16,453 nt of DNA from an uncultured Peptococcaceae bacterium (GCA_947626615.1 CANQSW010000015.1:1-16453); one strand, 5' to 3'. Shown: positions 7,193 through 15,325, counted from the first letter of the stretch. Notes: generated by a model not told the origin, from the letters alone. Numbers and translations: made by a program.

Positions 7193-8032
7193 TTACTCTT
7201 CTTTCGGCGGCTGCTTGGCGACGGCCAGATAAATATAAGCGTCGCGGCCGTGATAAAGCTCAAAATCTATGTGGTCGTCCGGCGTGGAGTATGCCTCGTT
7301 GCCCGGCAGCCACTCGTTGAAAATATATTTCCACGTGCGTCGCACGTTTTCGTTCAGCAGAGTCATATTGCCGTTGCCGGGCGGCACCCGGAACACGGCG
7401 TATTCCGCCGCCGCCACCTGCAGTATCTCCAGCCCCGCCGGCACGAACGAGGTGTCCTCCACCACCGGGCCGAAGAAATAGAAAAACGCGCCGGTCTCGC
7501 GGTTCGGCTGGATCCAGGCGCCGATCTCCGCGGCGTCCGGCCCGGCAAGTTTGCGGTAATCCTCGCCGCGGACGACGGAGAAATCCTTGTCCAGCCAATA
7601 AACGTGGGCGTCCAGCACGTCGAACTCACCCTGCGGCGGCGCCAGCCGGTAGCCTATCGCCGTAAAAGCGTCTTTGGCGATAAACCGCGGCTTCACCCGG
7701 AAGCGCTCGTCGCTCATCTCGCGGCGGTATTCCGAGGGCGACATGCCGTAATGCCGCCGGAAAGCCTTGGCAAAGCCGGAAGAGGTGTCGAAGCCGTGCG
7801 CCAGCGCCACCTCGATAGAAGTCTCGCCGGCCAGGATATCCCGCGCTGCCAGCGCCAGCTGCCGCCGCCGTAGATAAGTCGCCACCGGCACGCCGGTATA
7901 GCTGGAAAACGCGTGGCAGAAGCGGTAAAAGGAATAGGCGGAAAGCTCCGCCAGCTGCTCCACCGTTATCCGCTCGCCCGGCCGCTCGTTGATATAGGCC
8001 ACGATCTCTTTCATGTCGTATATGCGCTTCAT
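7193..8032 (-). CDS. AraC-family regulator with GyrI-like effector domain
   Basis: The protein is 279 residues from the ATG at 8030-8032. The frame is open up to 8122, but the longer start would overlap the shared motif at 8115-8132. GGGGAGG at 8047-8053 lies 14 nt upstream, which is rather far, so the start is not certain. Residues about 5-107 are an AraC-type DNA-binding domain with two helix-turn-helix units (ITVEQLAELSAYSFYRFCHAF, then SIEVALAHGFDTSSGFAKAF, ending YGMSPSEYRRE). The rest resembles a GyrI/Rob-type small-molecule-binding domain, including a GAFFYFFGPVV segment, a GLEILQVAA segment and a closing IDFELYHGRDAYIYLAV. The order (DNA-binding domain first) is that of Rob. It is divergent from the transport operon, with a copy of the repeated motif between them, and is the best candidate regulator of both units. 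Confidence 0.9.
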   Translation of the reverse strand: MKRIYDMKEIVAYINERPGERITVEQLAELSAYSFYRFCHAFSSYTGVPVATYLRRRQLALAARDILAGETSIEVALAHGFDTSSGFAKAFRRHYGMSPSEYRREMSDERFRVKPRFIAKDAFTAIGYRLAPPQGEFDVLDAHVYWLDKDFSVVRGEDYRKLAGPDAAEIGAWIQPNRETGAFFYFFGPVVEDTSFVPAGLEILQVAAAEYAVFRVPPGNGNMTLLNENVRRTWKYIFNEWLPGNEAYSTPDDHIDFELYHGRDAYIYLAVAKQPPKEE

Positions 8033-8114
8033 GCCGCTGGTCGATACCTCCCCAAAATGCCTGTTATATAATAATATACCACGGAATTTTGCAGTTTGGG
8101 CAAATTTTGGCAGA

Positions 8115-8159
8115 GTTAGCAAGAATGGAACAACATTTTGCCGCGAATTTTGCTATCAT
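8115..8159 (+). promoter_or_regulatory. Motif copy 3 with operon promoter
   Basis: GTTAGCAAGAATGGAACA at 8115-8132 is followed by TTTGCTA at 8149-8155 and a -10-like TATCAT at 8154-8159, in the same spacing as the promoter at 256-300. The -35 position is weak and overlaps the motif end. The site lies 82 bp upstream of the regulator's ATG on the other strand and 71 bp upstream of the ATG at 8204, so it could serve activation of the operon and autoregulation. An AT-rich stretch at about 8064-8078 (TATATTATTATATAA on the minus strand) may hold the regulator's own -10, but I could not place a matching -35. Confidence 0.55.
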
Positions 8160-8203
8160 TAGCATTGAGATGATGTGTTTTTTGGAAAGGAGCGAACATT
8201 ATC

Positions 8204-9844
8204 ATGCGAACTATCTGTTGCAAAACCTGGGCGCTGCTCTTTACGCTGGCACTGCTTTTCGGGCTGGCGCTGCCCGCCGCGGCGGCCGAATATGATCTTG
8301 ACGCGGCCGTAAAAAGCTCGGCCGCCTATATGCTGCAGGCCGTGCCGGACCCGCAGGTGGGCTCGATCGGCGGGGAGTGGGCGGTGATCGGCCTGGCCCG
8401 CAGCGGCTATCCCGTGCCGCAAAGCTATTGGGACAAATATTACGAAACGGTGGCGGCCTACGTCAAAGCGCGCGACGGCGTGCTGCACGAGAAAAAATAC
8501 ACCGAATATTCCCGCGTCATCGTGGCGCTCTCGGCTATCGGCGCAGATCCCTCGAACGTGGCAGGCTATAACCTTTTGACGGCGCTCGGCGACTATGACA
8601 AGACGATCTGGCAGGGGCTGAACGGCCCGATCTGGGCCTTGCTTGCGCTGGACAGCGGCAACTACGCCATGCCGAATAACCCGGCGGCCAAAACGCAGGC
8701 CACCCGCCAGATGTATATCGACCGCATACTGGAATGTCAGCTCCCGGACGGCGGCTGGAGCCTGTTCGGCGGCACAAAGGCAGCGGCGGCGGCCGGCTCG
8801 TCCGACCCGGATATAACCGGCATGGCGCTGCAGGCGCTGGCCAAATACCAGGAGCAGCCGGCTGTGGCCAAGGCAACGGCCGAGGCGCTCGAGTGCATGA
8901 GCCGCATGCAGGACTCCTCCGGCGGCTTCTTCAGCTGGGACAGCCTGAATTCCGAAAGCACCGACCAAATGCTGCTGGCGCTCTGCGAGCTGGGTATCCC
9001 GCTGGACGACCCGCGCTTCGTGAAGGAGGGCCACACGCTGCTGGACGCTATTTTCTCTCTGAGGCAGGCGGACGGCAGCTTTTTGCACGTTAAGGCCGGC
9101 GCGGGTTCTAACCAAATGGCGAGCGAACAGGGGCTTATCGCTCTGGCCGCGGCTAAGCGCGCGAGCGGCATGCAAAACGGCGTTTACCGTATGGACGACG
9201 GCAATATCCATATTTCCGCCGGGGCAAGCAGCGCGCCAAAGCCGCAAAACGACGATACGGCCAAGCTGCCCGGCACGACTTTCTCGGATATAACCGCGCA
9301 CGCCAACCGCCCGGCGATAGAGGCGCTGGCGTCCAGAGGCATTATTACCGGCATGGCGGACGGCCTTTTCCACCCCGACGACACGATGACCCGCGCCCAA
9401 TTTGCCGCGATCGTGGTCAGGGGGCTGGGCTTAGACGCCGCAGCGCCGCAGGCGGGTACGGGGTTTGACGACGTGGCGGCAAACGCCTGGTATGCCGGGT
9501 ATATCGCCGCTGCCTCCGACGCGGCCATAATCACCGGGCGCGGCAACGGCCTTTTTGACCCCGACGGCACTATCACCCGCCAGGAGGCCGCCGTTATGGT
9601 CGCCCGGGCCGCCGCTATCTGCGGGCTTGATACCGAGCTTGACGCCGCCGCCGTGCGCGACGTGCTGGCGCAGTTTGCGGATTACGTGCAAACGGCCGCC
9701 TGGGCCAGAGAGAGCCTGGCCTTCTGCTATCAGACGGGTATTCTGGACGACGCCGCTCTGACGATAAACGGCGGCGCGGCCATAACGCGCGGCGAGATCG
9801 CCCAAATGCTCTATAATCTGTTGACCAAAGCTGACCGGCTATAA
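8204..9844 (+). CDS. SLH-anchored alpha/alpha-toroid protein (transcobalamin alpha-like)
   Basis: The protein is 546 residues. The ATG has GAAAGGAGC about 10 nt upstream. Residues 1-28 are a signal peptide ending in PAAAA. Residues about 30-335 look like an alpha/alpha toroid of the terpene cyclase/prenyltransferase-like superfamily: QLPDGGWS (QW-type motif) followed by SDPDITGMALQAL, then MQDSSGGFFSW with STDQMLLALCELG, then RQADGSFL with SEQGLIALAA. The DXDD of squalene-hopene cyclases and a clear zinc-ligand set of protein prenyltransferases are not seen, so binding is likelier than catalysis. The same fold forms the N-terminal half of transcobalamin and intrinsic factor. Three SLH repeats follow, at about 362-415, 424-480 and 485-545, the last degenerate. 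It is the first gene of the ECF operon and the next gene supplies a DUF4430 domain. The ligand is inferred to be a corrinoid. Confidence 0.9.
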   Translation: MRTICCKTWALLFTLALLFGLALPAAAAEYDLDAAVKSSAAYMLQAVPDPQVGSIGGEWAVIGLARSGYPVPQSYWDKYYETVAAYVKARDGVLHEKKYTEYSRVIVALSAIGADPSNVAGYNLLTALGDYDKTIWQGLNGPIWALLALDSGNYAMPNNPAAKTQATRQMYIDRILECQLPDGGWSLFGGTKAAAAAGSSDPDITGMALQALAKYQEQPAVAKATAEALECMSRMQDSSGGFFSWDSLNSESTDQMLLALCELGIPLDDPRFVKEGHTLLDAIFSLRQADGSFLHVKAGAGSNQMASEQGLIALAAAKRASGMQNGVYRMDDGNIHISAGASSAPKPQNDDTAKLPGTTFSDITAHANRPAIEALASRGIITGMADGLFHPDDTMTRAQFAAIVVRGLGLDAAAPQAGTGFDDVAANAWYAGYIAAASDAAIITGRGNGLFDPDGTITRQEAAVMVARAAAICGLDTELDAAAVRDVLAQFADYVQTAAWARESLAFCYQTGILDDAALTINGGAAITRGEIAQMLYNLLTKADRL

Positions 9845-9857
9845 AGGAGATATACCT

Positions 9858-10769
9858 ATGTGGCGGCAAAATAACAAATGGCATATCATCGTCCCGCTGC
9901 TCGTTATCGCGGTGCTGGCCGGGGCTTTCTGGTACGGCGGCAGCTCGCCCGGATTGCAGGGCTGGACGGTGAGCGACAACAATAAAACGGAGCAGCCGGC
10001 CGCCCCGGCCGATACCACGCCAGAAGCTGACGAACAGCCGAACGAAACGGCCGCGCCGGGCGATACCGACGAACCGACGCCTGGGGACGCCGCTCTCGCC
10101 GACGGCCAAACGGAGCAAACTCCGCCTGCCGTTCCCGTCGGTGCTGGCGAGCTTTCCGCCGACGCTAAAGTGGCGCTGGCGCAGGAGATCGCCGGCCAGG
10201 CGACTGCGGCCGCACCCCAGGGCGACGCGGCTTATTCGGCGGCGCAGGGCATGGAGATAGACCCGGAGACCGGCAAGGATAAATACAACACCGACCCTGT
10301 GCCGGACGGCAAACCCCTGCCTGTGGAGCCGCAGGACGCGGCGATATCCGACGTGGCGCACACCTGCACCATTTCGATCTCCTGCGCCAACATACTTGAC
10401 CATATGGATTGGCTGGATTCGGCCAAGATCGATTTAGTGCCGGCGGACGGCTGGATATTGCCGCCGCTGGAGGTCACGTTCTACGAGGGCGAGAGCGTGT
10501 TCAACGTGCTGCAGCGAACCTGCAAGCAGCAGGGCATACACCTGGAATTCATGAACACGCCGATGTATAACTCCGCCTACATCGAAGGCATCAACAATCT
10601 GTACGAGTTCGATTGCGGCGAGCTTTCCGGCTGGATGTATAAGGTGAACGACTGGGCGCCCAACTACGGCTGCTCGCGCTATCAGCTGCAGGCAGGCGAC
10701 GTTATCTGCTGGGAATATACCTGCGATCTGGGCCGCGACGTGAACGGATATACGATCACCGGCGCGTGA
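9858..10769 (+). CDS. Membrane-anchored DUF4430 protein (transcobalamin beta-like)
   Basis: The protein is 303 residues. The ATG at 9858 follows AAGGAGA with 7-nt spacing, 13 bp after the previous stop. An N-terminal membrane segment (about 8-28, WHIIVPLLVIAVLAGAFWY) lacks an obvious cleavage or lipobox site, so it probably stays as an anchor with the rest outside. Residues 30-160 are a Pro/Thr/Glu/Ala-rich spacer. Residues 165-295 are a good DUF4430 match: GESVFNVLQ, YIEGINNLYEFDCGELSGWMYKVN, then LQAGDVICWEYTCD. In transcobalamin this fold caps the cobalamin bound by the alpha barrel. Here the barrel is the preceding gene. Seven cysteines lie in this domain, while the DUF4430 domain of the giant protein has none. 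It probably passes ligand from the wall protein to the ECF importer (inference). Confidence 0.9.
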   Translation: MWRQNNKWHIIVPLLVIAVLAGAFWYGGSSPGLQGWTVSDNNKTEQPAAPADTTPEADEQPNETAAPGDTDEPTPGDAALADGQTEQTPPAVPVGAGELSADAKVALAQEIAGQATAAAPQGDAAYSAAQGMEIDPETGKDKYNTDPVPDGKPLPVEPQDAAISDVAHTCTISISCANILDHMDWLDSAKIDLVPADGWILPPLEVTFYEGESVFNVLQRTCKQQGIHLEFMNTPMYNSAYIEGINNLYEFDCGELSGWMYKVNDWAPNYGCSRYQLQAGDVICWEYTCDLGRDVNGYTITGA

Positions 10770-11695
10770 AGCGCCGCAAGGAGGTATGTCTTATCCAAAA
10801 CCGAGACGCTTTTTCCGCCTGCCATCCTCTGGTGAATTTTCTCTATTTTGCGCTGGTGCTGGTATTCGCCATGTTTTTAATGCACCCGGCGAGCCTGGCG
10901 ATATCGCTTGTCGCCGCCGCGGCCTATAACGTATATCTGAACGGGCGGCGGGCGCTGCGCTTTCAGCTGGCCTTTCTGCTGCCTATGCTGTTTTTGGCCG
11001 CCGTGGTGAACCCCGCCTTCAACCATGCAGGTGCGACGCTGCTGGCCTATCTGCCTTCCGGCAATCCGCTGACGCTGGAGAGCATATTATACGGTATCGC
11101 CGCCGCCGTCATGCTGGCCGCCGTGATACTGTGGTTTGCCTGCTATACGGCCGTCATGACCTCGGATAAGTTCGTTTATCTTTTCGGCCGGGTGATACCG
11201 GGGCTTTCTCTGGTGCTTTCCATGACGCTGCGTTTTATCCCGAAATTTAAGGCGCAGCTGGATATCGTGACGGAGGCGCAGCGCTGTATCGGGCGCGATG
11301 TTTCTAACGGGTCGCTGTTCCGGCGCTTAAAAACGGCCGTCACCATACTGTCCATTCTGGTGACCTGGGCGCTGGAAAATGCGATCGAGACGGCCGACAG
11401 CATGAAGAGCCGGGGCTACGGGCTGCCCGGCCGTTCGGCCTTTTCCATTTATCGTCTTGACGAGCGCGACCGGGCGCTGCTGGCTTGGCTCGGCTTCTGC
11501 AGCTTCTATATCTTTTCCGGCTGGCTGGCCGGAGGGCTGGGCTGGCAATATTTCCCCACTGTGCGGGGCGCGGCCGTCTCCGCGCTTTCCGTCAGCTTTC
11601 AGCTGGTCTATCTGGCGCTATGTCTGACGCCGCTGCTGCTCGATCTTTACGCTGACCGCGTCTGGCGGCGCATGCAGGCGGGAGGCGCGTTATGA
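10766..11695 (+). CDS. ecfT: ECF transporter transmembrane coupling protein EcfT
   Basis: The protein is 309 residues from a GTG at 10766 overlapping the previous stop. However, an ideal AAGGAGG at 10778-10784 lies inside that reading frame, and the first family-like residues (IQNRDAFSACHPLVNFLYF) follow it 8 nt later at an ATC codon, so the true start may be non-canonical. It is a polytopic membrane protein with hydrophobic segments near residues 24-60, 70-95, 110-135 and 245-305. Two cytoplasmic coupling helices carry the family's Arg-Gly-type motifs: EAQRCIGR at about 170-177 and MKSRGYG at 213-219. EcfT joins the two ATPases to the substrate-binding S-component. Its partners are the ATPase/S-component fusion at 12671-15325. 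It overlaps the next gene by ATGA. Confidence 0.92.
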   Translation: MKRRKEVCLIQNRDAFSACHPLVNFLYFALVLVFAMFLMHPASLAISLVAAAAYNVYLNGRRALRFQLAFLLPMLFLAAVVNPAFNHAGATLLAYLPSGNPLTLESILYGIAAAVMLAAVILWFACYTAVMTSDKFVYLFGRVIPGLSLVLSMTLRFIPKFKAQLDIVTEAQRCIGRDVSNGSLFRRLKTAVTILSILVTWALENAIETADSMKSRGYGLPGRSAFSIYRLDERDRALLAWLGFCSFYIFSGWLAGGLGWQYFPTVRGAAVSALSVSFQLVYLALCLTPLLLDLYADRVWRRMQAGGAL

Positions 11696-12702
11696 TACAG
11701 AGCTTCAATCTGCCGCTGGCCGCGTCGATAGTCGCGCAATACGGCGGCTGGCCTGGCCTGCAGCGAGAACTGGCGCGGCTTGGCGTCGACGGCATAGAGG
11801 GTATTTGGAGCGGCGAACCGCTGCCGCCAGATCTCCCGCCGGGGCTGCTTACCGGCTATCATCTGACCTTTTATACCGATTGGTATGATCTCTATCGCGG
11901 CAACAAAGCCGCGCTCTGCGAGAAATTCGGCAGCGTGGCGGCGGCGGAAGCGTTTTACGGCGGCGGGCCGGCGGCGCTCGTCCGGCGTTATCGCGAGGAC
12001 TTGGCGCGGGCGCGGCGGCTGAACGCCCGCTACGTGGTGTTCCACGTTTCCGACGCTTCTTTTGAGGAGAGCTACACGTATCGCTGGCAGCATACGGACG
12101 CAGAGATCGTCGACGCGGCGGTCGAAATTATCAACGAGCTGCTGCAGGGCGTGCCGCCGGAGTTTGATTTTCTGGTGGAGAACCAATGGTGGCCCGGCTT
12201 CTCGTTCACCGACCCGGCGCTTACGGCCCGCCTGCTGGACGCGATCAAATACCCGCAAAAGGGCATTATGCTTGATACCGGGCATCTGCTGAACTGCGAG
12301 CCGGCGCTCAGCGACCAGCGCGCGGGCGCGGCGTATATCCGCAAAATGCTGGTCCGCCACGGTTCGCTCTGCCGCTACATCAAGGGCGTGCATTTGCACC
12401 AGGGCTTCAGCGGCGACTACGTCCGCCGGCATATCGGCGTTGTGCCGGCCGCGCTGGCGGAGCTGGACTATATCGGGCAGTTCAGCTTCACCTACGCGCA
12501 CGTGCAGCAAATTGACCGCCACCGGCCCTGGACCGACCCGGTCATCGCGCCGCTGCTGGCCGAGCTGGCGCCGCTTTATCTGACGCATGAGCTGGCCGGG
12601 GAGACGGAGGCGGCGCGGCTGGCGGCGCTGGAGCTACAATGCCGGACTTTGCAGCAAGGAGGACTGTTTTGTGACCCAAACGCCGCTTCTTCAAATAGAT
12701 AA
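11692..12702 (+). CDS. Xylose-isomerase-like TIM-barrel protein
   Basis: The protein is 336 residues, starting at an ATG that overlaps the EcfT stop (ATGA) and running 32 bp into the next gene. It looks like the sugar-phosphate isomerase/epimerase and AP-endonuclease-2 TIM-barrel superfamily. Likely metal ligands or catalytic residues lie at strand ends: Glu163 in VENQWWP, Asp195 and His198 in MLDTGH, His234 and/or His236 in KGVHLHQG, and Glu300 in THELAG. There is no signal peptide or membrane segment, so it is cytoplasmic. Its place between EcfT and the ATPase gene, with translational overlap on both sides, suggests action on the imported ligand or a piece of it, such as the sugar or nucleotide-loop part of a corrinoid. 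That is inference, and the substrate is unknown. Confidence 0.85.
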   Translation: MIQSFNLPLAASIVAQYGGWPGLQRELARLGVDGIEGIWSGEPLPPDLPPGLLTGYHLTFYTDWYDLYRGNKAALCEKFGSVAAAEAFYGGGPAALVRRYREDLARARRLNARYVVFHVSDASFEESYTYRWQHTDAEIVDAAVEIINELLQGVPPEFDFLVENQWWPGFSFTDPALTARLLDAIKYPQKGIMLDTGHLLNCEPALSDQRAGAAYIRKMLVRHGSLCRYIKGVHLHQGFSGDYVRRHIGVVPAALAELDYIGQFSFTYAHVQQIDRHRPWTDPVIAPLLAELAPLYLTHELAGETEAARLAALELQCRTLQQGGLFCDPNAASSNR

Positions 12703-15325
12703 ACTGACGTTTTATTACCCGGAGAGCCCCAGGCCGGCGCTGCGGGATATCGACCTGACGGTGCAGCCGGGCGCGTTCCTGATACTCTGCGGCCCCTCCG
12801 GCTGCGGCAAAAGCACGCTGCTGCGGCAGCTGAAATCTGTTCTGGCGCCGCACGGGCTGAAAAGCGGCGAGATATTCTTTCGCGGCCGCCCGCTGGCGGA
12901 GCTTGACCAACGGGAGCAGAGCGCCCGCATCGGCTTCGTGCAGCAAAGCCCGGAAAATCAGCTCGTCACCGACAAGGTGTGGCACGAGCTGGCTTTCGGG
13001 CTGGAGAGCCTCGGCCTGGATACGCCCACCATTCGGCGGCGGGTGGCGGAAATGGCGTCTTTTTTCGGCATCGAGGGTTGGTTTTATAAAAACGTCGTCG
13101 AGCTTTCCGGCGGGCAGAAGCAGCTGCTGAACCTGGCCTCCGTCATGGCTATGCAGCCGGACGTGCTGATATTGGACGAGCCGACCTCGCAGCTTGACCC
13201 TATCGCCGCGGCGGATTTTTTGGCGACGCTGGGGCGTATCAACCGGGAGCTTGGCACGACCGTGCTGCTGACCGAACACCGGCTGGAGGAGGCCTTCCCG
13301 CTGGCCACGGCTATCGCCGTTATGGACGAGGGCACGATCATCTGCACCGGCTCGGCGGCCGAAGTCGGCCAAAAGCTGCGCGAAAGCGGCCATTCTATGT
13401 TTCTGGCTATGCCGACCGCTATGCGGGTGTGGGCATCGGTGGAAAGCGCCGCCTCTTGCCCCGTGACGGTGCGCGAGGGGCGCGACTGGCTGCAGGCCTG
13501 GGCCGCCGAACATGAGCTGCGGCCGCTGCCGCCTGCGCCGTTATATCCGACAAGCGAGGAGACCGTCGTCGCGGCCGAGGGATTATGGTTCAAATACAGC
13601 AAGGACGGGCCGGACGTGGTGCGCGGGCTTTCTCTATCCGTCAAAAAGGGCGAGTTTTTGGCGCTTTTGGGCGGTAACGGCACGGGCAAGACCACCTCGC
13701 TGAAGCTGTTGGCCGGCCTCGTCAAACCATACCGCGGGCAGGTACGGCTAAACGGCTCGATCGGCGTGCTGCCGCAGAACCCGCAGACGCTGTTCGTTAA
13801 AAAGACCGTGCGCGAGGACCTTTTTGAGATCTTCCGCGGCAGCGGGCAAGACCACGGCCTGCAGGAAGCAAAGGTCGCGCGCGTGACGGCGCTCTGCCGC
13901 CTCGCCGATCTGCTTGACCGCCACCCATACGACCTCTCCGGCGGCGAACAGCAGCGGGCGGCGCTGGCCAAGGTGCTGCTGCTGGCCCCGGATATCCTGC
14001 TGCTGGACGAGCCCACCAAAGGGCTGGACAGCGAATTCAAAGAAACTTTTGCCGGGATACTGGCGGAGCTGCTCAAAACGGGCGTGGCCATACTCATGGT
14101 GAGCCATGACGTTGAGTTCTGCGCCAAATACGCCCACCGCTGCGCCCTGTTCTTCGACGGCGCTATCGTTACGGCTGACGCGCCGCGGGAATTCTTCTCC
14201 GGCAACAGCTTTTATACCACCTCGGCCAACCGTATGGCCCGGAACCTTGCCCCGAAAGCGGTGACGCCGGAGGATATCATAGCAGTTTGCGGCGGCCGGC
14301 TGCCCGCCCCGCCGGAGCTGCCCACGGATATCCCGCCTTTGCCCGAGCCGGCCGAGACGAGCGCGGACGCCAAGCCGCCCCGGCTGCCCTGGTGGCGCAA
14401 GCTGCTGGCTGCCGTGTCCGGCCTGACCGTCTTGGCGCTCTTCCTGCAAACTCTGGGCGTGACCGACCTTTCCGCCCTGGCGGGTAAAGGCGGCCTGACG
14501 CCGCTGGCGCTTTCGCAAATGCAGCTATACGCCGTACTGCTCGGCGCGATGTTCGTTTTCGCGTTCTCAGTCTCGCGCCGCGCCGTGCGGCCGGATTATC
14601 TGCTGCAAACGCCGCAGGCAAAGCGTCGTCTGACCAAGCGCACTGTTCTGTCTGCGGCGCTGATATTGCTGCTGCTGCCGCTGACGCTGTTTGTGGGCAT
14701 TTATTATCTGGGCGGCCGCAAATATTATTTTATCTCGCTGCTGCTGCTGTTGGAAGCGATGCTGCCGTTCTTCATGGTGTTTGAAGGCCGCAAGCCGCAG
14801 GCCAGAGAGCTGGTGGTCATCGCGGTGCTTTGCGCGCTGGCCGTGGCCAGCCGGGCGGCTTTCTTCATGCTGCCGAATTTCAAGCCGATCATCGCGCTGA
14901 CGATAATCTCCGGCGTGGCGTTTGGCGGCGAGACCGGCTTTCTAGTGGGCGCGATGACGATGCTGGCCTCCAACGTCCTCTTCTCGCAAGGGCCGTGGAC
15001 GCCCTGGCAGATGTTCGCTATGGGCATGATCGGTTTTCTGGCCGGGGTGCTGTTCCGCAAGGGCTGGCTGCGCCGCGGGCGCCTTTCCCTTTGCATTTTC
15101 GGCGCGATCTGTTCGGTCGTCATCTACGGCGGCATCATGAACCCGGCCTCCGCGCTGCTTTTTGCGCAGGAGATCAACTGGCCGACCATATTGACCTATT
15201 ATATCACCGGCTTTCCGATGGACTGCGTGCAGGCGGCGGCGACCTGGCTCTTTCTCTGGTTCGGCGCTGAACCGATGCTGGAGAAGCTGGACCGCATCAA
15301 AGTGAAGTACGGCTTGGTGGAGTGA
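12671..15325 (+). CDS. Fused ECF ATPases and S-component (EcfA-EcfA'-S)
   Basis: The protein is 884 residues from the GTG at 12671, which has AAGGAGGA about 8 nt upstream. The frame is open to 12587, but that part lacks a binding site and reads as out-of-frame sequence of the TIM-barrel gene. First ATPase: Walker A GPSGCGKST at 41-49, LSGGQKQ at 145-151, Walker B LILDEP at 166-171, H-loop His203. Second ATPase: GGNGTGKTT at 334-342, LSGGEQQ at 422-428, LLLDEP at 443-448, His479. A proline-rich linker (about 543-572) leads to a membrane domain. About four hydrophobic segments (578-705) precede an S-component-like region (712-884) with SRAAFFMLPNFKP and an SQGPWTPWQMFAMGMIGFLAG-like core. S-components bind the vitamin, and the two ATPases drive EcfT. 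ECF importers usually split these parts over separate proteins. Cobalamin-type specificity is inferred from context only. Confidence 0.92.
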   Translation: MTQTPLLQIDKLTFYYPESPRPALRDIDLTVQPGAFLILCGPSGCGKSTLLRQLKSVLAPHGLKSGEIFFRGRPLAELDQREQSARIGFVQQSPENQLVTDKVWHELAFGLESLGLDTPTIRRRVAEMASFFGIEGWFYKNVVELSGGQKQLLNLASVMAMQPDVLILDEPTSQLDPIAAADFLATLGRINRELGTTVLLTEHRLEEAFPLATAIAVMDEGTIICTGSAAEVGQKLRESGHSMFLAMPTAMRVWASVESAASCPVTVREGRDWLQAWAAEHELRPLPPAPLYPTSEETVVAAEGLWFKYSKDGPDVVRGLSLSVKKGEFLALLGGNGTGKTTSLKLLAGLVKPYRGQVRLNGSIGVLPQNPQTLFVKKTVREDLFEIFRGSGQDHGLQEAKVARVTALCRLADLLDRHPYDLSGGEQQRAALAKVLLLAPDILLLDEPTKGLDSEFKETFAGILAELLKTGVAILMVSHDVEFCAKYAHRCALFFDGAIVTADAPREFFSGNSFYTTSANRMARNLAPKAVTPEDIIAVCGGRLPAPPELPTDIPPLPEPAETSADAKPPRLPWWRKLLAAVSGLTVLALFLQTLGVTDLSALAGKGGLTPLALSQMQLYAVLLGAMFVFAFSVSRRAVRPDYLLQTPQAKRRLTKRTVLSAALILLLLPLTLFVGIYYLGGRKYYFISLLLLLEAMLPFFMVFEGRKPQARELVVIAVLCALAVASRAAFFMLPNFKPIIALTIISGVAFGGETGFLVGAMTMLASNVLFSQGPWTPWQMFAMGMIGFLAGVLFRKGWLRRGRLSLCIFGAICSVVIYGGIMNPASALLFAQEINWPTILTYYITGFPMDCVQAAATWLFLWFGAEPMLEKLDRIKVKYGLVE

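Noticed and set aside
8204..9220. Active squalene/terpene cyclase or protein prenyltransferase
   Set aside because: Only QW-like repeats are seen. No DXDD motif or clear zinc-ligand set was found, and the protein is secreted and SLH-anchored.
12587..12670. Longer start for the ATPase fusion
   Set aside because: The extension is arginine/tryptophan-rich out-of-frame sequence of the TIM-barrel gene. GTG 12671 has AAGGAGGA in front and begins the ATPase domain directly.
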